Below, piece by piece: positions 9,605 to 21,081 of a stretch of 64,000 bases of DNA. The stretch's first letter is position 1. The number at the start of each line of letters is the position of its first letter. The stretch is from Mixta calida (GTDB lineage: Bacteria; Pseudomonadota; Gammaproteobacteria; Enterobacterales; Enterobacteriaceae), in the NCBI RefSeq assembly GCF_002953215.1, contig NZ_CP026378.1:1780540-1844539 (forward strand). The letters run 5' to 3'. The translations under genes were made by a program, and so were the position numbers. The notes beneath the pieces are model-generated. The model was given only the letters and a program-made list of their open reading frames with translations, ran no database searches and was not told where the DNA came from.

Positions 9605-10803
9605 ATGTATCAACCTGTCGCGTTATTTATCGGTCTGCGCTATATGCGCGGACGTGCCGCAGACCGCTTTGGCCGGTTTGTTTCCTGGCTTTCCACTATT
9701 GGCATTACCCTTGGCGTGCTGGCGCTGGTCACCGTGCTGTCGGTGATGAACGGCTTTGAGCGCGAGCTGGAGGGCAATATTCTCGGTCTGATGCCGCAGG
9801 CGTTGATCGCCGGCGAAAAAGGCTCGCTCAATCCACAACAGCATCCCGCCAGCGAACTGAAGCTGCAGGGCGTACAGCGCGTCGCGCCGCTCACCACCGG
9901 TGACGTTGTGCTGCAAAGCGCGCGCAGCGTCGCGGTGGGGTAATGCTCGGCGTTCAGCCGGACGAGGCGGACCCGCTGACCCCTTATCTGGTGAATGTGC
10001 AGCAGCAGGCGTTACAGCCCGGCCAGTACAATATCATTCTCGGCGAACAGCTGGCTGCCCAGCTGGGCGTCAAACGCGGCGACCAGCTGCGCCTGATGGT
10101 GCCTTCCGCCAGTCAGTTTACCCCGATGGGCCGTCTGCCCAGCCAGCGCCTGTTCAACGTGATCGGCACCTTCGCCGCCAACAGCGAAGTGGATGGCTAT
10201 CAGATGCTGGTGAACCAGCAGGACGCCTCGCGCCTGATGCGCTACCCGGCGGGCAATATTACCGGCTGGCGCCTGTGGCTCGACAGGCCGCTGGCGGTGG
10301 ACAGCGTCAGTCAACAGGCGCTGCCGCAGGGCCTGGTGTGGAAAGACTGGCGCGACCGCAAGGGCGATCTGTTCCAGGCGGTGCGTATGGAAAAAGATAT
10401 GATGGGGCTGCTGCTGAGCCTGATCATCGCCGTGGCGGCGTTTAACATCATCACCTCGCTCGGTCTGCTGATCATGGAGAAGCAGGGCGAAGTGGCGATT
10501 CTGCAAACCCAGGGGCTTACCCCCCGGCAAATTATGCTGGTGTTTATGGTGCAGGGCGCCAGCGCCGGCATTATCGGCGCGCTGCTCGGCGCGCTGCTCG
10601 GCGTGCTGCTGGCCAGCCAGCTTAATAACCTGATGCCGGTGATCGGCATGTTCCTCGACGGCGCCGCGCTGCCGGTCGATATCTCTTTCTGGCAGGTGAT
10701 CGCCATTGCGCTGACCGCGATGGCGCTGGCGCTGCTCTCGACGCTTTATCCATCCTGGCGCGCCGCCGCCGTACAACCCGCTGAGGCTTTACGCTATGAG
10801 TGA
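9605..10803 (+). CDS. lolC: LolC, lipoprotein-releasing ABC permease (frame broken by one missing base)
   Basis: LolC is a membrane subunit of LolCDE, which extracts outer-membrane lipoproteins from the inner membrane and hands them to LolA. The first 113 codons (from [16 protein letters not shown]) read to SARSVAVG and hit TAA at 9941. The rest ([16 protein letters not shown] to AEALRYE) continues in another frame from 9943. E. coli LolC reads [12 protein letters not shown] here, so one G is missing from the G-run at 9937-9940. Both halves are otherwise well conserved: four TM segments, the periplasmic domain and the FtsX-type C-terminus. LolC is essential in E. coli, so a sequencing error is likelier than a real mutation. 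The gene overlaps lolD by 8 bp. Confidence 0.9.
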
Positions 10804-11500
10804 TTCAATTCTGTTGCAGTGTGACCAGCTGTGCAAACGCTATCAGGAAGGGAGCGTGCAGACAAACGTGTTACGCGACGTCAGTTTCACTATGCGGCCC
10901 GGCGAAATGATGGCGATTGTCGGCAGCTCCGGCTCCGGCAAAAGCACCCTGCTGCATCTGCTGGGCGGCCTGGACGCGCCTACATCCGGCGATGTGCTGT
11001 TCAACGGCCGCGCCTTAAGCAGCATGAGTTCCGCGCAGAAAGCGGAGCTGCGCAACCGCGAGCTGGGCTTTATCTATCAGTTCCACCATCTGCTGCCCGA
11101 CTTTACCGCGCTGGAAAACGTGGCGATGCCGCTGCTGATCGGTAAAAAAAGCAAGCCGGAGGCGCAGGAGCGGGCGATGGCGATGCTGAACGCCGTCGGC
11201 CTGGCGAAACGCGCCGCGCACCGTCCCTCCGAGCTTTCCGGCGGCGAACGTCAGCGCGTGGCGATCGCGCGCGCGCTGGTCAACAATCCTCGTCTGGTGA
11301 TGGCGGACGAGCCGACCGGTAACCTGGATGCGCGCAATGCCGACGCCATTTTCGATCTGTTGGGTGAGCTGAACGTGCGCCAGGGCACCGCGTTTCTGGT
11401 GGTGACGCATGACCTGCATCTGGCGAAGCGCCTTCCCGCGCAGCGTGAGATGCGCGACGGCCAGCTTAGTGACCATGTCACGCTGGCGGGAGCGTTGTAA
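10796..11500 (+). CDS. lolD: LolD, ATPase of the lipoprotein-releasing ABC transporter
   Basis: LolD powers lipoprotein extraction by LolCE. The 234-residue ABC ATPase has Walker [10 protein letters not shown] near 43-51 and the Lol-specific Q-loop region [18 protein letters not shown]. The signature [15 protein letters not shown], Walker [13 protein letters not shown] and the switch His in VVTHD follow. It overlaps lolC by 8 bp and its stop overlaps the lolE ATG (TAATG), so the three are translationally coupled. Confidence 0.97.
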   Translation: MSDSILLQCDQLCKRYQEGSVQTNVLRDVSFTMRPGEMMAIVGSSGSGKSTLLHLLGGLDAPTSGDVLFNGRALSSMSSAQKAELRNRELGFIYQFHHLLPDFTALENVAMPLLIGKKSKPEAQERAMAMLNAVGLAKRAAHRPSELSGGERQRVAIARALVNNPRLVMADEPTGNLDARNADAIFDLLGELNVRQGTAFLVVTHDLHLAKRLPAQREMRDGQLSDHVTLAGAL

Positions 11501-12741
11501 TGGCGTCTCTTTCTTTACTATTGGCGACGCGCTTCAGCGGCGGACGGCGGCGCGGCGGCATGGTGTCGCTGATTTCAGTGATCTCCACGCTGGGCATCGC
11601 GCTTGGCGTGGCGGTGCTGATCGTCGGCCTCAGCGCGATGAACGGCTTTGAGCGCGAACTGAATAACCGCATTCTGGCGGTGGTGCCGCATGGCGAAATC
11701 GAACCGGTCAACGGCCAGCTGGCGGACTGGCGGCAGCTGCTGCCGCGCATGGCGCAGGTGCCGGGCATCGCCGCCGCCGCGCCCTATATTAATTTTACCG
11801 GGCTGGTGGAGAGCGGGGCGAAGCTGCAGGCGATTCAGGTGAAAGGGGTCGATCCCGCGCAGGAAACGAAGCTCAGCGCGCTGCCGCAGTTTGTGCAGAA
11901 CAACGCCTGGGCTAGCTTCAGCGCCGGTAAGCAGCAGATTATTATCGGCAGCGGCGTGGCGAAATCGTTAGGCATTCGCCAGGGCGACTGGCTGATCATC
12001 ATGATCCCCAACAGCGACGGGCAGAATAAGCTTCTGCAACCGAAGCGCATTCGTCTGCAGGTCAGCGGCATCTTGCAGCTGAGCGGCATGCTCGATCACA
12101 GTCTGGCGCTGGTGCCGCTGGCCGACGCGCAGCACTATCTGGATATGGCGGATAACGTCACGGGCATCGCGCTGAAAATGACCGATCCCTTTAACGCGGT
12201 GAAGCTGGTGCGCGACGCTGGCGAGGTGACGCGCGCCTATGTTTATATCCGTAGCTGGATCGGCACCTATGGCTATATGTATCGCGATATTCAAATGATC
12301 CGCGCAATTATGTACCTGGCGATGGTGCTGGTGATCGGCGTCGCCTGTTTTAATATCGTTTCCACGCTGGTGATGGCGGTGAAAGATAAAAGCAGCGATA
12401 TCGCCGTGCTGCGCACGCTGGGAGCGAAGGATGGCCTGATCCGCGCCATCTTCGTCTGGTACGGTCTGCGCGCCGGGCTGCTCGGCAGCCTGAGCGGCGT
12501 GGTGGTGGGCGTGCTGGCGGCGCTGAACCTGACGCGGCTGATCCGTGGGTTCGAACAGCTGACCGGGCATCATTTTCTTTCCGGCGATATCTACTTTATC
12601 GACTTCCTGCCGTCGGAGCTGCACTGGCTCGACGTGGCCTCGGTGCTGGCGACCGCTATCGTGCTGAGCCTTGTGGCGAGCTGGTATCCGGCGCGGCGCG
12701 CCAGCCGCATCGATCCGGCGCGGGTGTTGAGCGGGCAATGA
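11500..12741 (+). CDS. lolE: LolE, lipoprotein-releasing ABC permease
   Basis: LolE is the partner of LolC and receives the lipoprotein substrate. The 413-residue protein has the N-terminal [21 protein letters not shown] membrane segment and a large periplasmic domain. Three C-terminal TM segments follow, with the FtsX-family pattern [17 protein letters not shown] and the end [14 protein letters not shown]. It is intact, unlike lolC upstream. Confidence 0.97.
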   Translation: MASLSLLLATRFSGGRRRGGMVSLISVISTLGIALGVAVLIVGLSAMNGFERELNNRILAVVPHGEIEPVNGQLADWRQLLPRMAQVPGIAAAAPYINFTGLVESGAKLQAIQVKGVDPAQETKLSALPQFVQNNAWASFSAGKQQIIIGSGVAKSLGIRQGDWLIIMIPNSDGQNKLLQPKRIRLQVSGILQLSGMLDHSLALVPLADAQHYLDMADNVTGIALKMTDPFNAVKLVRDAGEVTRAYVYIRSWIGTYGYMYRDIQMIRAIMYLAMVLVIGVACFNIVSTLVMAVKDKSSDIAVLRTLGAKDGLIRAIFVWYGLRAGLLGSLSGVVVGVLAALNLTRLIRGFEQLTGHHFLSGDIYFIDFLPSELHWLDVASVLATAIVLSLVASWYPARRASRIDPARVLSGQ

Positions 12742-12763
12742 TCTTAGCGTGACAGGTGACCCG

Positions 12764-13672
12764 ATGTTCTACGGCTTTGATATGGGCGGCAGTAAAATCG
12801 CGCTCGGCGTCTATGATGCGCAGCGCCAGCAGATATGGAGCAAGCGCGTCGCCACGCCGCGCGACGACTATGCGCAGCTGCTGGCGGCCTTTACCGACCT
12901 GACGGCGGAGGCGGACGCCTTCACCGGCACGCGCGGAAGCGTCGGCGTCGGCGTGCCGGGACTGATCGATCCTGACGACGGCACGCTGTTTACCGCCAAC
13001 GTGCCGGCGGCGCGCGGGCGGGCGCTGGGCCGCGATCTCAGCCGTCTGCTGGGGCGCGAGGTGCGGGTCGATAACGACGCCAACTGTTTCGCCCTCTCCG
13101 AGGCCTGGGACGATGAGTTTCAGGCCTGTCCGGTGGTGCTGGGCTTGATCCTCGGCACCGGCGTCGGCGGCGGACTGGTGGTGGAGGGCAAGCCGGTTTC
13201 CGGCCGCAGCTTCGTTACCGGCGAAATGGGCCACATGCGCCTGCCGATCGACGCGCTGGCGGTGCTGGGCCAGGATATTCCGCTGCCCCAGTGCGGCTGC
13301 GGCAAGCGCGGCTGTATTGAACTGTTTCTCTCCGGTCAGGGCTTCGCCTGGCTGTTCCATCATTTTTATCAGCAAACGCTCAGTGCCGAAGCGATCGCCG
13401 AGCGCTATTATCAGGGCGATCGGCAGGCGCAGGAACATACCGCGCGTTTCCGCGCGCTGCTGGCGGTGTGCCTCGGCAATTTGCTGACGCTGATCGATCC
13501 GCACCTGGTGGTGCTGGGCGGCGGATTATCCAATTTCGATGCGCTTTATGACGGGCTGGCGGAGCAGGTGAAACCGCACCTGCTGCCGGTCGCAAAGCCG
13601 CCACGCTTTGCTCGCGCGCGTCATGGGGACGCAGGGGGAATGCGCGGCGCCGCATTCCTGCATCTCAGGTAA
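12764..13672 (+). CDS. nagK: NagK, N-acetyl-D-glucosamine kinase
   Basis: NagK is a ROK-family kinase that phosphorylates GlcNAc released during murein recycling. The 302-residue protein begins [15 protein letters not shown] (ATP phosphate-1 loop). It has [13 protein letters not shown] with the catalytic Asp, GTGVGGG, and the ROK zinc motif [10 protein letters not shown]. The ATG at 12764 follows GACAGGTGACCC; an in-frame start at 12749 would add five unconserved residues. It is 22 bp after lolE, so it probably belongs to the lolCDE transcript as in E. coli. Confidence 0.95.
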   Translation: MFYGFDMGGSKIALGVYDAQRQQIWSKRVATPRDDYAQLLAAFTDLTAEADAFTGTRGSVGVGVPGLIDPDDGTLFTANVPAARGRALGRDLSRLLGREVRVDNDANCFALSEAWDDEFQACPVVLGLILGTGVGGGLVVEGKPVSGRSFVTGEMGHMRLPIDALAVLGQDIPLPQCGCGKRGCIELFLSGQGFAWLFHHFYQQTLSAEAIAERYYQGDRQAQEHTARFRALLAVCLGNLLTLIDPHLVVLGGGLSNFDALYDGLAEQVKPHLLPVAKPPRFARARHGDAGGMRGAAFLHLR

Positions 13673-13686
13673 CCAAAGGAGCTTTT

Positions 13687-14526
13687 ATGCGCACACCCCG
13701 TCGCCGTTTACGCATCGCGCGCTTTCGTAAAACCAGGCGCAAGATGCACCAGCGTTTCCGGCAGCGTATTTTTGAACGCGATCGTAATGCTGAGCTGGCG
13801 GCGCGTCCCCAGCCGCGGGTCGTGGTGTTGACCGGCGCAGGCATTTCCGCCGAGTCGGGCATTCGCACCTTCCGCGCCGATGATGGGCTGTGGGAGGAGC
13901 ATCGCATCGAGGATGTCGCCACGCCGGAAGGGTTCGCCCGCGATCCGGCGCTGGTACAGGCGTTCTACAATGCGCGCCGCCGCCAGCTGCAACAGCCGGA
14001 GATTCAGCCGAACGCCGCGCATCTGGCGCTGGCGGAGCTGGAATCGGTGCTGGGCGATAATTTCCTGCTGGTGACGCAGAATATCGATAACCTGCACGAA
14101 CGCGCCGGCAGCCAGCGCGTGCTGCATATGCATGGCGAACTGCTGAAGGTGCGCTGTGAAATGAGCGGGCAGGTACTGGAGTGGACCGGCGACCTCAGCG
14201 CCGACGACCGCTGCCACTGCTGTCAGTTTCCGGCGCGTCTGCGGCCGCACGTGGTCTGGTTCGGCGAAATGCCGCTGGGTATGGATAAGATTTACCAGGC
14301 GCTCTCGGAGGCGGACTATTTTCTCGCTATCGGCACCTCCGGGCATGTCTATCCGGCGGCCGGTTTTGTCCATGAGGCGAAGTTGCAGGGCGTGCATACC
14401 GTCGAGCTGAATCTGGAACCGAGTCAGGTGGGCAGCCAGTTCGCTGAAAAACACTACGGGCTGGCGAGCGAAGTGGTGCCCGCCTGGGTGGAGAAATTTC
14501 AGAAAGGACTTTACCGCCTGGTCTGA
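13687..14526 (+). CDS. cobB: CobB, NAD-dependent protein deacylase (sirtuin)
   Basis: CobB removes acetyl and succinyl groups from lysines using NAD+. The 279-residue product matches the long E. coli form with its Arg-rich N-terminus. GAGIS lies at 50-54, YxxR (94-97, the desuccinylase signature) follows, then TQNIDNLH at 130-137 and catalytic His147 in HMHGE. The zinc region carries CHCC, and the end is [10 protein letters not shown] and [10 protein letters not shown]. It is separated from nagK by 14 bp with the site AAAGGAG, so the two are probably co-transcribed. Confidence 0.96.
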   Translation: MRTPRRRLRIARFRKTRRKMHQRFRQRIFERDRNAELAARPQPRVVVLTGAGISAESGIRTFRADDGLWEEHRIEDVATPEGFARDPALVQAFYNARRRQLQQPEIQPNAAHLALAELESVLGDNFLLVTQNIDNLHERAGSQRVLHMHGELLKVRCEMSGQVLEWTGDLSADDRCHCCQFPARLRPHVVWFGEMPLGMDKIYQALSEADYFLAIGTSGHVYPAAGFVHEAKLQGVHTVELNLEPSQVGSQFAEKHYGLASEVVPAWVEKFQKGLYRLV

Positions 14527-14541
14527 ACCGCTGCGGCAATA

Positions 14542-14569
14542 AAAAAGGCGACCTCAGGTCGCCTTTTTC
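14542..14569. terminator. Bidirectional terminator between cobB and potD
   Basis: AAAAAGGCGACCT and its exact complement AGGTCGCCTTTTT form a symmetric hairpin that serves both convergent genes. Confidence 0.9.
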
Positions 14570-14581
14570 GTCTGTCGCGCC

Positions 14582-15628
14582 TTAACGGCCCGCTTTCAGC
14601 TTCTGGAACAGCATCTCATACTGCACGCTGGCGTCGCCGACATCATCCTGCCACTCGCCGTTTTTAATCACGTCTTCAGACGGATAGAGCGATGGATCGT
14701 TAGCCACGTTGGCCGGCAGCAGTTTTTTCGCCGCCAGGTTCGGCGTCGGATAGCCGATGGTTTCCGCCACCTGCGCCGCCACGTCCGGGCGCAGCAGGAA
14801 GTTAATCAGCTTCAGCGCACCCTCTTTGTTTTTCGCATTGGCCGGAATCGCCAGGCTGTCCATCCAGAAAATGCCGCCCTCTTTCGGCCAGACAATCTCC
14901 AGCGGCGTGCCTGCCTGACGCGCTACGTAAGCCGAGCCGTTCCAGATCATCCCCAGGTTGACTTCGCCTTCCATAAAGGGGTTGCCCGGATTATCGGAGT
15001 TGAACGCCAGCACGTTCGGCATCAGTTTTTTCAGCTCTTCGTAAGCGGCGTTGATCTCTTTGGCGTCGCGGGTATTGCCGGAGTAGCCTAACTTGCGCAG
15101 CGCCATCTGGAACACTTCGCGCGCGTCGTCGGTCAGCAGCAGGCTCTGCTTATATTCCGGCTTCCACAGGTCGCTCCAGCGGGTGACGCTTTTCGCATCC
15201 ATCGCATCGGTATTGACGCCGATAGCGGTAGCGCCCCAGATATAGGGAATTGAATAGTCGTTATTCGGATCGAACGGTTTGTTCAGCAGATTCGGGTCGA
15301 GGTTGCTGAAGTTTGACAGTTTGCTTTTGTCGATCTTCTGGATCATTCCTTCGTTGCGCATTTTCGCCACGAAGTAGGTGGAAGGCACCACCAGATCGTA
15401 CGCGCCGTCTTTATAGGTTTTCAGCTTGGCGTACATGCTTTCGTTCGACTCATAGGTGGAGTAGATCACCTTGATGCCGGTCTCTTTGGTGAACTGCTCC
15501 AGCAGCCCCGGCGGCACGTACTCCGTCCAGTTGTAGAAATAAAGCGTTTTGCCGTCGTCAGCGGCCTGCGCGCTCTGTAAGCCTAACGCCAGCGCCCCAG
15601 CCGCCAGCCAGTAACCCCATTTCTTCAT
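14582..15628 (-). CDS. potD: PotD, spermidine/putrescine-binding protein
   Basis: PotD is the periplasmic receptor of the PotABCD polyamine importer. The 348-residue protein starts MKKWGYWLAAGALALG, with a Sec signal cut near AQA-AD. The core is highly conserved: LYFYNWTEYVPPGLLEQF, YDLVVPSTYFV, IPYIWGATAIGVN and KEGGIFWMDSLAIPANAKN. The start at 15628 fits the signal peptide; an upstream in-frame ATG would add nine polar residues. Last gene of the potABCD operon, 10 bp after potC. Confidence 0.97.
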   Translation of the reverse strand: MKKWGYWLAAGALALGLQSAQAADDGKTLYFYNWTEYVPPGLLEQFTKETGIKVIYSTYESNESMYAKLKTYKDGAYDLVVPSTYFVAKMRNEGMIQKIDKSKLSNFSNLDPNLLNKPFDPNNDYSIPYIWGATAIGVNTDAMDAKSVTRWSDLWKPEYKQSLLLTDDAREVFQMALRKLGYSGNTRDAKEINAAYEELKKLMPNVLAFNSDNPGNPFMEGEVNLGMIWNGSAYVARQAGTPLEIVWPKEGGIFWMDSLAIPANAKNKEGALKLINFLLRPDVAAQVAETIGYPTPNLAAKKLLPANVANDPSLYPSEDVIKNGEWQDDVGDASVQYEMLFQKLKAGR

Positions 15629-15638
15629 CGCCTTTCCT

Positions 15639-16409
15639 CTATTTTGTTTTATCACGCAGCAACAGCTGACTGCCCGCCACCAGCAGCAGCGACAGCACCA
15701 TCAGGATCGTCGCCAGCGCGTTCACCTCCGGCGAGACGCCGACCTTGACCATCGAGTAAATTTTCAGCGGCAGGATCTCGAAGCCCGGACCGGTGACGAA
15801 GGAGGAGACCACGACATCGTCCATCGACAGGGTAAAGCTGAGCAGCCAGCCCGCCGCCACCGCCGGTATCGCCAGCGGCAGAATGATTTTACGCAGAATC
15901 GTCACTTCGCTGGCGCCGAGATCGCGCGCCGCCTCCAGCATCCGCACGTCGAACCCTTTCAGACGTGAATAGACGGTGATCACCACAAACGGCAGACAGA
16001 AGGTGATGTGCGACACCAGCAGCGACCAGAAGCCCAGCGAGATCCCCAGCAGCATAAACAGCACCAGCAGCGAAATCGCCATCACGATATCGGGCGACAT
16101 CATCACCACAAACAGCATGCCGCTGACGAACGGCTTGCCGCGAAAACGGTAGCGATAGAGCGCCACCGCCGTCAGCGCGCCGATCAGCGTGGCGAAGGTG
16201 GCGGAAAGCACGCCCATGATCAGCGAATGCTTCGCCGCCTGGATCAGACTGTCGTTGTTCATCAACAACGCATACCACTGGGTGCTGAAGCCCTGCCAGT
16301 TAATGCCGAAACGCGAGGCGTTGAAGGAGTTGACGATCAAAATCACGATCGGAATATACAGCCAGGCGTAAATGAGAAACATAAAGCCGCTGCGTAAGGT
16401 TTTGCCCAT
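15639..16409 (-). CDS. potC: PotC, spermidine/putrescine ABC permease
   Basis: PotC is an inner-membrane channel subunit of the PotABCD importer. The 256-residue protein has six predicted TM segments and the permease EAA loop [25 protein letters not shown] (about 165-190), which contacts PotA. Its stop is 10 bp from potD and its start touches the potB stop. The C-terminus is a few residues shorter than in E. coli (264). Confidence 0.96.
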   Translation of the reverse strand: MGKTLRSGFMFLIYAWLYIPIVILIVNSFNASRFGINWQGFSTQWYALLMNNDSLIQAAKHSLIMGVLSATFATLIGALTAVALYRYRFRGKPFVSGMLFVVMMSPDIVMAISLLVLFMLLGISLGFWSLLVSHITFCLPFVVITVYSRLKGFDVRMLEAARDLGASEVTILRKIILPLAIPAVAAGWLLSFTLSMDDVVVSSFVTGPGFEILPLKIYSMVKVGVSPEVNALATILMVLSLLLVAGSQLLLRDKTK

Positions 16410-17269
16410 TATTCCAGCTCCACTTTCTTATTCAGCATGCGCGCCGCGCGCCAGTAGAAAAGCAGCATCAGCCCCATCACCAGCGTCAGTACGATGCTGG
16501 TGGCGGCGCCGAACGGCCAGTCGCGGATATTGAGGAACTGGCTCTTGATCACGTTGCCGATCAGCAGATTTTTCGCGCCGCCCATCAGATCGGCGACGAA
16601 GAACAGCCCCATCGCCGGCAGCAGCACCAGCAGGCAGCCAGCGACGATGCCCGGCATGGTCAGCGGCAGAATAATGCGCCAGAAGGTTTGCAGCTTGCTG
16701 GCGCCGAGATCGCGCGCCGCTTCCAGGCAGGGCTTGTCCAGCTTCTCCAGACTGGAGTAGAGCGGCATCACCATAAAGGGCAGCAGAATATAGACCAGCC
16801 CCAGCACCACCGCCTCCGAGGTATACATAATACGGAAGGGCTTATCGATAACGCCCAGCCACAGCAGAAACTCGTTCAGCCAGCCGCGCGTGCTGAGGAA
16901 AATTTTCAGGCCGTAGATACGGATCAGCGAGTTGGTCCAGAAGGGGACAATCAGCAGAAACAGCATTACCGGGCGAATGCGCGTGGGCAGCTTTGTCAGA
17001 CACCAGGCGAAAGGATAGCCGAGCAGCAGGCAGCAGAGCGTGGCGATCAACGCCATATTCAGCGAATGCAGCAGCACCGTAGCGTAGAGCGGATCGAGCA
17101 GCCGGGTGTAGTTATCAAACGTCAGCGCCATGCGCACGAAGTTGGCGTCATCACGCGTCAGGAAGCTGGTGGCGATAATCATTAAGTTCGGCAGAAAGAC
17201 AAACAGCACCAGCCAGCCGACAATCAGCGTGATAATCGTTTTCTGGAAACGGTTACGCATTATTTTCAT
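16409..17269 (-). CDS. potB: PotB, spermidine/putrescine ABC permease
   Basis: PotB is the second permease subunit of PotABCD. The protein starts [21 protein letters not shown] and carries six TM segments plus the EAA loop [21 protein letters not shown]. The ATG at 17269 overlaps the end of potA by 17 bp; a second ATG at 17260 is also plausible. The longer frame to 17296 adds Cys-rich residues unlike the family. Confidence 0.94.
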   Translation of the reverse strand: MKIMRNRFQKTIITLIVGWLVLFVFLPNLMIIATSFLTRDDANFVRMALTFDNYTRLLDPLYATVLLHSLNMALIATLCCLLLGYPFAWCLTKLPTRIRPVMLFLLIVPFWTNSLIRIYGLKIFLSTRGWLNEFLLWLGVIDKPFRIMYTSEAVVLGLVYILLPFMVMPLYSSLEKLDKPCLEAARDLGASKLQTFWRIILPLTMPGIVAGCLLVLLPAMGLFFVADLMGGAKNLLIGNVIKSQFLNIRDWPFGAATSIVLTLVMGLMLLFYWRAARMLNKKVELE

Positions 17270-18377
17270 CAGGCAACACCACCTCCCAGCTTTCAACCCA
17301 GGTAATCGCCATTTTTTGATTCAGCGAGTGGTCAAAATCGGGATCGTCCTCGTTAAAGAATTCGCTGACGGTGACCAGCTTGCCGTTTTCCAGCTCGACG
17401 GTGGATTCCAGCGTCATGCCTTTATAGTTACGCTCGCGCACAAAGCCCACCAGCCCTTCGGCGGCTTCGCTGTCATTGATCTCTTCGACGCGCAGATCTT
17501 CCGGGCGCAGCAGCACGTTCAGCTTCTGACCGGGCGTGACCGGGAAGGGCACCAGAATATCGCATTCGCGGCCTTCCACCTTTGCGCGCACGCGTTGATC
17601 CGCCAGCGGCGCGACCACTTCCGCGTCGAAGACGTTGATTTCGCCGATAAAGCGCGCCACGAACAGATTCGCTGGCTCCTCGTAGATTTCACGCGGCGAG
17701 CCGTCCTGCTCAATGCGTCCGTCGCGCAGCACCACGATGCGATCGGACATACTGAGCGCCTCTTCCTGATCGTGCGTCACAAACACGAAAGTGATGCCCA
17801 GCTTGCGCTGTAACGCCTTCAGCTCGTTCTGCATCTGCTTGCGCAGCTTATAGTCGAGCGCCGAAAGGGATTCATCCAGCAGCAGCACCTTCGGACGGTT
17901 GACCACCGCGCGCGCGATGGCCACGCGCTGCTGCTGACCGCCGCTGAGCTGATGCGGACGGCGATCGGCGAAGCTCTCCAGCTGCACCATCGCCAGCGCT
18001 TCGTTGACGCGGGCGGTGATTTCCGTCGCCGGGGTTTTCTGCATGCGCAGACCGAAGGCGACATTTTCAAACACTGTCATGTGCGGAAACAGCGCGTAGC
18101 TCTGGAAAACGGTATTGACGTGACGATGCTCCGCCGGGGTAGCGGTGATGGTTTCGCCGTCGAGAATAATCTCGCCGCTGTCGGTCTCTTCAAGCCCGGC
18201 GATCAGGCGCAGGATGGTGGTCTTGCCGCAGCCGGAAGGGCCGAGCAGCGTAATAAACTCGCCGTGATGTATGGTCAGGTTAAAGTCGGCAATAATTTCT
18301 TTGCCGTCAAAAGCTTTACTGATGCCAGAAAGCGTAACCAGCGCCGTTTGCGCGCGTGTTTGCGTCATTTTAGTCAC
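17253..18377 (-). CDS. potA: PotA, spermidine/putrescine ABC ATPase
   Basis: PotA energises polyamine import. The 374-residue ATPase has Walker [10 protein letters not shown] near 46-54, Q-loop [12 protein letters not shown], signature [14 protein letters not shown], Walker [13 protein letters not shown] and the switch His in [13 protein letters not shown]-terminal TOBE regulatory domain (about 270-374) with [13 protein letters not shown] follows. It is the first gene of the operon; a second in-frame ATG at 18368 is possible. Confidence 0.96.
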   Translation of the reverse strand: MTKMTQTRAQTALVTLSGISKAFDGKEIIADFNLTIHHGEFITLLGPSGCGKTTILRLIAGLEETDSGEIILDGETITATPAEHRHVNTVFQSYALFPHMTVFENVAFGLRMQKTPATEITARVNEALAMVQLESFADRRPHQLSGGQQQRVAIARAVVNRPKVLLLDESLSALDYKLRKQMQNELKALQRKLGITFVFVTHDQEEALSMSDRIVVLRDGRIEQDGSPREIYEEPANLFVARFIGEINVFDAEVVAPLADQRVRAKVEGRECDILVPFPVTPGQKLNVLLRPEDLRVEEINDSEAAEGLVGFVRERNYKGMTLESTVELENGKLVTVSEFFNEDDPDFDHSLNQKMAITWVESWEVVLPDENNA

Positions 18378-18637
18378 TCAGCCCGAAGTTATCGGCAGTC
18401 AGGGCTGCCTGTATGTATCAGAGCGCGATCGCTACGGTCGACCGGCCACAAAGTCAGGGGCGCGATGATACCTGAAAACCGCATGATTTCCATGCTCGCG
18501 AGCCAATAACCGCTATTTACCCGGATAAAAACGCGTATTCTCTTTTTGCGCACTACGCTTTAACAGTATGACCTGACGCAATATGTTGGCAGAGCAGGCT
18601 TCCCATAATAGCTCACGGCCATTGAGAGAGAAGAAAG

Positions 18638-19863
18638 ATGACAACGCTACTCGACCGGTTTTTACACTATGTTTCGTTTGATACGCAGTCGCGCCCGCAT
18701 GCGCGACAGGTGCCCAGCACGGAAGGGCAATGGACGCTGGCGCGAGTGCTGCAGGAAGAGTTGATCGCGCTTGGGCTGGAAGAGGTGACGCTGAGCGAAC
18801 ACTGCTGCGTGACGGCGACGCTGCCGGCCAATATCGACCATCCGGCGCCGACCATCGGCTTTATTTCCCATATCGATACGTCGCCCGATTTCACCGGCAA
18901 GCATGTTAATCCCCAGATTGTCGAAAACTACCGCGGCGGCGATATCGCGCTTGGCGTCGGCGAAGAGATCCTGTCGCCGGTGATGTTCCCGGTGCTGCAT
19001 CAGCTGACCGGCCATACTTTAATCACCACCGACGGCAAAACGCTGCTTGGCGCTGACGACAAGGCGGGCGTGGCGGAGATCATGACCGCGCTGGCGCGTC
19101 TGACGCAAGGCGACATTCCGCACGGCAAAATTCGCGTCGCCTTTACGCCAGACGAAGAGGTCGGTCGCGGTACTGAGCATTTCGACGTGGCGGCATTCGG
19201 CGCGGACTGGGCCTATACCATTGACGGCAGCGGCCTCGGCGAGTTTCAGTTTGAAAACTTCAACGCCGCTTCGGTGACGGTGAAGATCGTCGGCAACAAT
19301 GTGCATCCCGGCACGGCGAAAGGGTGATGGTCAACGCGCTGGATCTGGCGATGCGCTTTCACGCCGAGGTGCCCGCCACCGAGAAACCGCAGTTCACCAG
19401 CGGCTACGAGGGCTTTTATCACCTCAACAATATCAAAGGCTCGGTCGAGCGCGCCGAGATGAACTATATCGTGCGCGATTTCGATCGCGACAGCTTTGAG
19501 GCGCGCAAGCAGAAGCTGATCGATATTTCCCGTCGCGTCGGCAAAGGGCTGAATCCTGACTGTTACGTCGATGTCACCATCGAAGACAGCTACTACAACA
19601 TGCGGGAGATCGTCGAGGCGCATCCGCACAGTATCGATCTGGCATTACAGGCGATGCGCGACTGTGGCGTGGAGCCGGACGTGAAGCCGATTCGCGGCGG
19701 CACCGACGGCGCCTGGCTCTCCTTTAAAGGCTTGCCGTGCCCGAATATCTTTACCGGCGGCTATAACTACCATGGCAAACATGAGTTCGCGTCGCTGAAT
19801 ATTATGGAAAAAACGGTGGAAGTGATTGTCGGCATCGCCCGGCTGGCCGCCGAGAAAAAGTAG
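18638..19863 (+). CDS. pepT: PepT, peptidase T (frame broken by one missing base)
   Basis: PepT is a dizinc aminotripeptidase of family M20 that releases N-terminal residues from tripeptides. The frame from [19 protein letters not shown] runs to [10 protein letters not shown] and stops at TGA 19325. The remainder, [11 protein letters not shown] to ARLAAEKK, is in another frame. The expected reading is HPGTAKGVMVNAL, so one G is missing from the run at 19322-19324. Metal and catalytic motifs are present on both sides: [36 protein letters not shown] and [14 protein letters not shown] homopolymer sequencing error is the simplest explanation. Confidence 0.9.
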
Positions 19864-19901
19864 CAGGAAAGCGGCTGGCGTGGTGCCAGCCGCTAAAGCG
19901 A

Positions 19902-21025
19902 TTACGCTTCGTTAAAGAACCAGTAGCCGCTGTTGACCAGTCCCGCCAGCTGCGCGAGGAAGGCCGGATCGTCGAGCGCCTCCGCGAAATCGTTCAAATT
20001 CAGCGTCTGTTTATCGGCGAGCGCGCTCAGCGCGGCCGGATGGGCCGATTCCAGCTGCTCGCCGTTGATAAACACCGCGTCGCCAATCTTCAGTACCCGC
20101 AATCCGCCGAGGCGCGTCAGCCTGTCGCCCTGCTGTAGCGCGTCATAGATCTCGTCAGGTTGGTAGGGCGGTTCCGGCGGCGCGATATCCAGCTCATGAC
20201 GCGACTGCGAAATAAATTCGCCGAACCACTGACGGAACTGCTCCGGCTGATCGATAACCTCCAGCATCAGATCACGGATGCCGGCGATCTCCTGCGGCAG
20301 GATCTCGGAAGGACAGTCGCGCGCAGCGATATCGGGATCGCTGTAGCGACGGCCGCCCAGCTCGCGCGCCAGTACGAAGTCGGCGAAGCCGCTGATCAGC
20401 TCGCGGCCGCTGGGAGCGCGGAAGCCGACCGAATAGTTGAGCGCGTTTTCCAGCGAATAGCCTTCATGGGGAAACCCGGCGGAATATAGAGAATATCGCC
20501 CGGCTCCATCTCTTCATCGATAATGGCGTCGAACGGTTCGACCTGCAGCAGATCGGGGTGCGGGCAGTGCTGCTTCAGCGACGTTTTATCGCCCACGCGC
20601 CAGCGACGGCGGCCGGTGCCCTGGATAATAAACACGTCATACTGATCGAGATGCGGGCCAACGCCGCCGCCCGGCACCGAGAAGGAGATCATCAGATCGT
20701 CGATGCGCCAGTCCGGCAGAAAACGGAACGGACGCATCAGCGCGGCGCACGGCTCGTGCCAGTGGTTCACCGCCTGCACCAGCAGCGACCAGTTATGCTC
20801 GCCGAGGTGATCGTAACTTTCAAACGGGCCGTGGCTTACCTGCCATTTGCCGTCCTGCTGGCTCACCAGTCGGCTGTCCACTTCGCTTTCCATCGCCAGC
20901 CCCGCCAGCTCGTCCGGCGAGATAGGATCGATAAAGTTTTTGAAGCCGCGTTTCAGGATCACCGGACGCTTTTGCCAGTAATTGTGTAAAAAATCGGTCC
21001 AGTTAAGATCGAGCTGATAATCCAT
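19902..21025 (-). CDS. roxA: RoxA (YcfD), ribosomal protein uL16 arginine hydroxylase (frame broken by one missing base)
   Basis: RoxA is a 2-oxoglutarate/Fe(II) JmjC-type oxygenase that hydroxylates an arginine of ribosomal protein L16. The N-terminal two thirds read from MDYQLDLNWTDFLHNYWQKR through PHLDQYDVF (metal-binding HxD) to YIPPGFP, then go out of frame at 20468-20471. The minus strand has four C where CCCCC would restore PPGFPHEGYSLENALNYSVGF. The rest then reads in frame to the stop at 19902, including ELISGFAD, EFISQSRHELDIAPPEPPYQ and NSGYWFF. Full reading length fits the family (about 373). It is likely functional in the organism. Confidence 0.9.
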
Positions 21026-21081
21026 AAGGTTGTCCAGTTCAGGCGAGAAATTGCAGCAAGTATAACAGCGGCAGCGCGGTT

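Noticed and set aside
9941-9947. TAATG stop-start overlap in lolC as a natural split into two coupled genes
   Set aside because: The overlap looks like translational coupling, but the two halves are one continuous LolC once a single G is added, and the second half would lack a signal and TM1.
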